DNA of 16,854 bases from JACZST01 sp964195155. GTDB taxonomy: Bacteria; Actinomycetota; Acidimicrobiia; Spongiisociales; UBA5794. Location: positions 1 to 16,854 of the forward strand of contig CAXMOP010000008.1 in NCBI GenBank assembly GCA_964195155.1. The letters are read 5' to 3'. Below are positions 13,365-16,854 of the stretch, in pieces. The notes beneath the pieces are model-generated. The model did not search any database, had not been told where the DNA came from, and was given only the letters and a program-made list of their open reading frames with translations. Both the position numbers and the translations under genes were made by a program. Positions within the stretch are counted from its first letter, which is position 1. Every line of letters begins with the position of its first letter.

Positions 13365-13525
13365 TGCTTGCCTAAAACTCAAGCAGACGGCATCTCAGTT
13401 GCGGAGGCGATGAGACTCGCCGTTGCCGATCTGATCGAGGCCAGGCGCAAAGACCCGGAGTTTCAGGCGCGTATTCGAGCCGTCATCGAACAGAATCGTC
13501 GCGCCTTGGAGCGGCTAGCCGATTT
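13365..13525 (+). pseudogene. Antitoxin remnant of a Doc (death-on-curing) module, 5' end and stop missing
   Basis: The encoded segment KTQADGISVAEAMRLAVADLI, EARRKDPEFQARIRAVIEQNRRALERLAD matches the second half of small ribbon-helix-helix antitoxins that precede actinobacterial doc genes. The N-terminal beta-strand and a normal start are missing: only TTG codons at 13350 and 13368 are available, and the break falls at the hicAB promoter. After LERLAD the expected stop overlapping the doc ATG is not there. The sequence reads GATTTACGG where an ATGA overlap would be expected, and the frame runs on into unrelated residues. Confidence 0.6.
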
Positions 13526-13681
13526 ACGGTCGCGTACCTCGACCTGGCTGACCTTCTTGCGATTGGGGAGCTCCTGCTCGACATCCCGGCCAAGGACCTT
13601 GCTTCCGCACCGCGCCTCGACCTGGCGGAATCTGCGCTGCACACCCCTGCCGCGGGTTTCGGCGATGTCGAGTTCTATCCG
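13526..13681 (+). pseudogene. Truncated doc (Fic/Doc-family toxin) remnant
   Basis: In the frame starting at 13526 the sequence encodes TVAYLDLADLLAIGELLL, then DIPAKDLASAPRLDLAESALHTPAAGFGDVEFYP. This is the N-terminal third of actinobacterial Doc toxins. After FYP at 13681 the similarity stops abruptly. The expected K-A-A...RLARNHPLPDGNKR segment, which carries the Fic-type active site, is absent. From about 13682 the DNA is the 3' end of the convergent abiEii gene. No start codon is present. The remnant therefore cannot be an active toxin. Confidence 0.65.
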
Positions 13682-13705
13682 GTTGCGGCCTGTTGGACCG
13701 GCAAG

Positions 13706-14653
13706 CTACAGCCCGACATCGCCAACACGCTGGCCGATCTGGCGCCACGTGGGGAGAGGGGCATCGCCGAAATAGAGGTCTGGCATCGTCGCCGCGTATT
13801 CGCTGCCGAGCAGCTCTGAGGCTCGGGTCGCCCTCCCTTCGAAGGCCGGGCTTTGCGAGAAACCGTCCGGCGGTCTTTCAACCCCTCCGAAGAAACGCCG
13901 ATTGTATTCCTCGATGTCGTCGAGAATCGGATGAAGCTGTGCGGGATCGGACACGACCGCCAGCACATCGTCATCGCGGAGCAGCTGGTACACGTCATAG
14001 CCGTGCCGACCCTGGTGTCCCCTGAGCGCGAACTCGGGGTCAGCTTCAATCGCGAGCGCAACCGAGTGGAGCGCAAAGAGCTTCTCAAGAAGGGTCCGAG
14101 CCGGGTGCAGGCAAACCATCTTGAACGGTCTGAGGTCGTCGAAGGCGGGAATATCGACACCTGCAGCGGCGAGCGCATCGCCAAGCAGGGAGCCGATCGC
14201 GACGCGTCTGGCGGGCCAGTCACCTCCGCGGATCCCCATCTCGAGCAGGACGCGAGTCTGGATGGTCGCTGTTTGGGGTCGGGGAGTCGGATAGCTCACC
14301 TCGTAGGCTCGGTGCCGACCCTGCTCAGCGCCCCCGACGCTCTTCGCTTCGCCGCCCACTGCTTCTGCGGCATCGTCAGCCATCGACTTGATGAGAGTGT
14401 CGGTGGCCCCGCGCCCGCGCTCCCCAGGGATGATCAGCAAGTCAATGTCCTCGGAGAATCTATTGATCACGCCGTACCCCTTGGAGAGGCTGGTTCCCCC
14501 CTTGAGGATGAAGTCCCCGGCGTGAACTCGATTGAGGTCCCTCAAGACCTCGCTCACCCAGTAGTCCTTCTCGACTGCGGTGGGACTGATACCCAGCCGT
14601 TCGGACGCAGCATTTACGGTCGCCGCGAAGTTGGGCTTGTCTCGGTAGAGCAT
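13706..14653 (-). CDS. abiEii: AbiEii-type nucleotidyltransferase toxin (second AbiE system)
   Basis: This 315-residue AbiEii belongs to a different subfamily from the first. It starts MLYRDKPNFAATVNAASERLG, then VEKDYWVSEVLRDL. Catalytic motif I is FILKGGTSLSKGYGVINRFS with EDIDLL (about residues 50-75). Later come PFKMVCLHPARTLLEKLFALH and RHGYDVYQLL, matching the K...YDxYQL motif of this group. All catalytic elements are present. I choose ATG 14653, seven bases after the abiEi stop. The frame continues upstream to 14800, but that part lies inside abiEi. The stop TAG at 13706-13708 is close to the doc truncation point, but the C-terminus looks essentially whole. It should be co-transcribed with the AbiEi-like gene. 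Confidence 0.88.
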   Translation of the reverse strand: MLYRDKPNFAATVNAASERLGISPTAVEKDYWVSEVLRDLNRVHAGDFILKGGTSLSKGYGVINRFSEDIDLLIIPGERGRGATDTLIKSMADDAAEAVGGEAKSVGGAEQGRHRAYEVSYPTPRPQTATIQTRVLLEMGIRGGDWPARRVAIGSLLGDALAAAGVDIPAFDDLRPFKMVCLHPARTLLEKLFALHSVALAIEADPEFALRGHQGRHGYDVYQLLRDDDVLAVVSDPAQLHPILDDIEEYNRRFFGGVERPPDGFSQSPAFEGRATRASELLGSEYAATMPDLYFGDAPLPTWRQIGQRVGDVGL

Positions 14654-14660
14654 CGCGGCG

Positions 14661-15335
14661 TCAGCCGGCCAGAGCCGCGTGCCTTGTTGGTTCGTGAGGG
14701 CGTGGTGGCCTGACCCGATCCGCATGCTCATGCATGTGAAGCGAGTCAAGCAACCAGCGCAGGCCGTTTCGCACACGAGCTGGCTCGGTGTCTGCTGCAC
14801 GCACCACGCGATCGAGTCGAATTACACCGTCCGAGGCGGCTTCCTTCACTCGACGAATCGCCTCCTGGCTCGAAACATCAACGAACCGGTCCCCTTCGCG
14901 GAGCACCTCGAGGAGTGCAACTTCTAGAGGCCTCAAACGCTCGTCCCGTCTCCCCGTACATGCCGCCCGGCTCACGATCCGAACACCGTCAGGTGGTGAA
15001 GGGGCTCGGCTGGGAATGGCGACGGTCTCGCGGCGAGGGACTTGCGTCGAGAGCCCAAGAGCGACGGCTGCACTGCCCTCCCCGGGCCCAACCCCTGCGC
15101 CACCGCCGATCTCGTCGGCGAGACGGGCCGGTGGAGGGGGAGCCATTCCAAAGGGAGTTGATTCGCCTCTCCAATACAGGCCCCGGCGTACCCGCCGCAA
15201 CTGGCCGGCTTGGGCAAGCCGCGAAAGGGCCTTCGCCACAACAGCCGGCGATCCCAGGAAGTCCTCCGGTCGCCAGAAGCGGTTGCGGGTTCGCATCACC
15301 TTCCTCTGTACTGCCTTGGCAATGGCCTCTGCCAT
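14661..15335 (-). CDS. abiEi: AbiEi-like antitoxin/regulator (second AbiE system)
   Basis: The 224-residue protein starts MAEAIAKAVQRKVMRTRN, followed by RFWRPEDFLGSPAVVAKALSRL and AQAGQLRRVRRGLYWRG, a winged helix of AbiEi type at about residues 1-58. The C-terminal part includes LRPLEVALLEVLREGDRFV and EAIRRVKEAASDGVIRLDRVVRAA. ATG 15335 is preferred: GGAG lies six bases upstream. The longer ATG at 15377 overlaps a TAGAAT -10 box and would put the promoter inside the gene. The role is antitoxin and autorepressor of the following AbiEii gene, from which it is separated by seven bases. The short Pro/Arg-rich C-terminal tail is unlike conserved sequence. Confidence 0.82.
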   Translation of the reverse strand: MAEAIAKAVQRKVMRTRNRFWRPEDFLGSPAVVAKALSRLAQAGQLRRVRRGLYWRGESTPFGMAPPPPARLADEIGGGAGVGPGEGSAAVALGLSTQVPRRETVAIPSRAPSPPDGVRIVSRAACTGRRDERLRPLEVALLEVLREGDRFVDVSSQEAIRRVKEAASDGVIRLDRVVRAADTEPARVRNGLRWLLDSLHMHEHADRVRPPRPHEPTRHAALAG

Positions 15336-15355
15336 TCGATCTCCATCTGTCAACA

Positions 15356-15406
15356 ATACGATACGAGATACGGACATTCTAATGGTCGAGCCTCTTCCAC
15401 GTCAAG
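15356..15406 (-). promoter_or_regulatory. Promoter and ATACG repeats before the second abiE pair
   Basis: Minus strand: TTGACG, an 18-base spacer, and TAGAAT just at ATG 15377. Downstream, ATACG (plus-strand sense) occurs three times at 15356-15360, 15361-15365 and 15368-15372. The repeats would lie in the 5' leader or at the transcription start, suiting an AbiEi autorepressor. Confidence 0.4.
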
Positions 15407-15435
15407 GCGCTTTTCGACGCCAAGAACTCGAAGGG

Positions 15436-15774
15436 CTACCGCAGCCTCACTACCTCCACCAGGTAGTCGGCCCCAAAGGTGTCGGAGGTCTCCGCAAGTT
15501 CGGTGGTGCTGGGCGCAGAACTGACGCGGGCTGCCGACCCACCGGCCGGCCGGTCCTCAACGTCGGTCTTGTTGGCCTTGACGAAGGACACCTGCATCTC
15601 GAGTCCGGCTGCGTCGACCATACGGAGCAGCGTCCTCAGGGTTGGGCTCCGGCGGCCCCGCTCATAGGCGCAGATCGTCGACCCGGAGGTGCCGGCGGCC
15701 TTGCCCAGTAGTCCTTGGGTCAAGCCGGCGGTAAGTCGCAACTCGCGAACGAGGTTCACGCCTAACTCATACAT
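15436..15774 (-). CDS. XRE-family helix-turn-helix regulator upstream of the second AbiE pair
   Basis: From ATG 15774 the protein has 112 residues. The HTH_3 domain covers residues 1-60: MYELGVNLVRELRLTAGLTQGLLGKAAG, TSGSTICAYERGRRSPTLRTLLRMVDAAGLEMQV. The tail is Ala/Ser/Thr-rich with an acidic patch (TELAETSDTFGADY) and looks flexible, as in antitoxins. An upstream GTG at 15837 would add 21 Arg-rich residues; I think it is not used. It reads in the same direction as the AbiEi-AbiEii pair, which starts about 100 bases further on with its own promoter, so the three may form a regulated set. It could equally be an antitoxin orphaned from a lost toxin. Confidence 0.78.
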   Translation of the reverse strand: MYELGVNLVRELRLTAGLTQGLLGKAAGTSGSTICAYERGRRSPTLRTLLRMVDAAGLEMQVSFVKANKTDVEDRPAGGSAARVSSAPSTTELAETSDTFGADYLVEVVRLR

Positions 15775-15937
15775 GCCGAGCGCGCCTGCTTCAAGACCCT
15801 TGTCTGATGGTCGCCGCGATCGTCTCGGATCGCGCACTCAGCCGCGTCTGCGAAATATCGTCTCTGCGCTACGACCTGAAGCACCGCTGCTCTGAGGCCG
15901 AGGCGTAATCCGCAGTGCAGCACCCAAGAAGAGGCCG

Positions 15938-15973
15938 TTGACCAATCCCGCCAATCAGACTAGAATTCTAGTC
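15938..15973 (+). promoter_or_regulatory. relBE promoter with perfect 16-base operator palindrome
   Basis: TTGACC (15938-15943), 17 bases and TAGAAT (15961-15966) form a near-consensus promoter. GACTAGAATTCTAGTC (15958-15973) is a perfect palindrome covering the -10 box and ending at the base before ATG 15974. There is no Shine-Dalgarno sequence, so a leaderless mRNA is likely. The obvious ligand is the RelB-type antitoxin. Confidence 0.75.
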
Positions 15974-16261
15974 ATGTCCAAGGTATTGCCACTGTCAGAG
16001 GTCAAGGCGAAGCTCTCCGAGGTGGTTGACGAGATCGCGACCACCCACGAGCGGGTAACGATGACGCGAAACGGTCGACCCGTTGCTGTACTCGTCAGCA
16101 CCGACGACCTGGAGACAATCGAAGACACTATTGCCATCTTGTCCGACCCGGAGGCGATGCGTCAGATCGAGGAAGGCCGGGCCGCCATTGCCGCCGGCGA
16201 CGCGGCAGCAAAGGACGAGATCGAAGCGCTGCGTGACCGGCTTCGCGCCTCCATGACGTGA
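15974..16261 (+). CDS. relB: RelB/Phd-YefM-type antitoxin
   Basis: This 95-residue antitoxin starts MSKVLPLSEVKAKLSEVVDEI, then THERVTMTRNGRPVAVLVSTDDLETIEDTIAIL, the N-terminal Phd/YefM fold that binds DNA as a dimer (about residues 1-55). The charged helical C-terminus (AMRQIEEGRAAIAAGDAAAKDE) would neutralise RelE. An earlier in-frame codon at 15938 lies within the -35 box and is rejected. The stop overlaps the relE start (GTGA). Transcription is probably controlled by the palindrome directly upstream. Confidence 0.92.
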   Translation: MSKVLPLSEVKAKLSEVVDEIATTHERVTMTRNGRPVAVLVSTDDLETIEDTIAILSDPEAMRQIEEGRAAIAAGDAAAKDEIEALRDRLRASMT

Positions 16262-16527
16262 CCGAGTGGGATCTGATCGTTGCCGGGCCCGCCCGGCGAT
16301 CGATCGATCGCATCCCGGTCAAAGTAGCTGTAGCCGTACTCGACTTCCTGGTTGGGCCACTCATCGAGAACCCACGTCGCGTCGGCAAACCGCTCCGCGG
16401 TGAGCTAACCGGCCTCCACTCGGCCAGGGTGGGCACCTACCGGGTCGTCTACGAAATCAGCGAGGACGACCACACGGTACGGGTGCTCTACATCGACCAC
16501 AGAGCCGACGTGTACCGACCCAGATAA
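16258..16527 (+). CDS. relE: RelE-family mRNA interferase toxin
   Basis: This 89-residue RelE/ParE-superfamily toxin starts GTG (TEWDLIVAGPARRSIDRIP). It continues VAVAVLDFLVGPLIENPRRVGKPLRGELTGLHSARVG and ends with TYRVVYEI and VRVLYIDHRADVYRPR. The Arg/His/Tyr set in the last strands (YRVVYE, HRADVYR) is what RelE-type RNases use on the ribosome. The length is typical and nothing looks damaged. The four-base overlap with relB couples translation. RelE rather than ParE is preferred because of the Phd/RelB partner. Confidence 0.92.
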   Translation: MTEWDLIVAGPARRSIDRIPVKVAVAVLDFLVGPLIENPRRVGKPLRGELTGLHSARVGTYRVVYEISEDDHTVRVLYIDHRADVYRPR

Positions 16528-16836
16528 GCGCTCGGTCAATTCCCGGCTTGGCTATTTTCGACAAGCCCTGCCCATCAGTGATTGAAACCGGACACCCCAT
16601 TCGGTGGGTGTGCGCAGTCGCTTTTGCGCCAAAGTGTCGGTAAGCGGTGAATCTCTTGCTGTGTATGGGTTTCTGGTGAACGTGTTGCGCACATGTTGTA
16701 TTCCGTGTCGGCTGGGTTTGGTTGTTGGATTCGTGGGTGGATGCTGGGAGAATGGGGGTTGCAGGAATTTGTGAGCGCCTCTGAGCGCCGAGCCGACGGG
16801 CTTGGCGCTCGTCACGTTTGTGACAGGAGGTTGCTT
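16528..16836. other. Non-coding stretch after relE, T/G-rich, with hairpins
   Basis: No gene is supported. A weak hairpin ACACCC/GGGTGT lies at 16592-16611. The part from about 16620 to 16780 is noticeably richer in T and G on the plus strand than the rest of the window. The hairpins at 16783-16824 are listed separately. Confidence 0.5.
16783..16824 (+). promoter_or_regulatory. Two hairpins in front of the last gene
   Basis: GAGCGCCGAGCC (16783-16794) pairs with GGCTTGGCGCTC (16799-16810) with one G-T pair and a four-base loop. A further GAGCGCC copy lies just upstream. GTCAC-GTTT-GTGAC (16811-16824) follows and abuts the AGGAGG. They could be a leader structure or an operator. Confidence 0.4.
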
Positions 16837-16854
16837 ATGAACCGCACCAACCAC
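16837..16854 (+). CDS. Start of a gene leaving the window
   Basis: AGGAGG at 16825-16830 is six bases before ATG 16837, the best ribosome binding site in the window. Only MNRTNH can be read. The product is unknown. Confidence 0.5.

Noticed and set aside
14788..15711. 307-residue plus-strand open frame
   Set aside because: It is the shadow of the second AbiEi gene and the XRE gene, which have recognisable families on the other strand.
5188..16527. Chromosomal integron cassette array
   Set aside because: TA modules are common integron cassettes, but genes run in both directions, there are no attC-like repeats between modules and no integrase.

Overview
The window is high-GC DNA with the look of a free-living actinobacterium, possibly Acidimicrobiia-like. 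This is an inference from base composition, GTG/TTG starts, one-base or GTGA gene overlaps, and several promoters where a TANNNT -10 box lies 6-7 bases before the start codon, as in leaderless mRNAs. No rRNA, tRNA, CRISPR or phage structural gene was seen.

Layout: (1) 2-997, the 3' end of a PQQ-type glucose/sorbosone dehydrogenase. (2) 998-1527, a non-coding stretch packed with palindromic intergenic repeats. (3) 1528-5138, a sulfur activation block: a PAPS-type sulfotransferase on the plus strand facing cysD-cysN-cysC on the minus strand. CysDN makes APS, CysC makes PAPS and the sulfotransferase would use PAPS, so the block is metabolically coherent. (4) 5188-16527, a dense island of toxin-antitoxin (TA) and abortive-infection-like modules in both orientations. 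In order these are: XRE + DUF6036-like nucleotidyltransferase; AbiEi/AbiEii; HigB/HigA; a decayed patch with a membrane-protein 3' remnant and 13-bp tandem repeats; VapB/VapC; an unknown gene; a broken AbiEii; a solitary Fic AMPylator-type protein with its own inhibitory motif; HicA/HicB; a doubly truncated antitoxin-Doc remnant; XRE + AbiEi + AbiEii of a second subfamily; RelB/RelE. (5) 16528-16854, a T/G-rich non-coding stretch with hairpins, then a strong ribosome binding site and the first codons of a gene that leaves the window.

Most island modules have the hallmarks of autoregulated TA operons: overlapping genes and palindromes or direct repeats sitting on the promoter. The clearest are the perfect 16-bp palindrome on the relBE -10 box, the palindromes in front of the XRE/DUF6036 pair, the repeats on the vapBC promoter and the TTCCGAAA boxes before fic. 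The island also contains clear decay: an in-frame stop in one abiEii, a doc gene cut off before its active site, and a hicA whose only plausible start codon is ATA. The ATA lies exactly where a leaderless start codon would be expected. The island appears to grow and erode by repeated insertion and deletion of small modules rather than being one mobile element: no integrase, transposase or flanking att site is visible.
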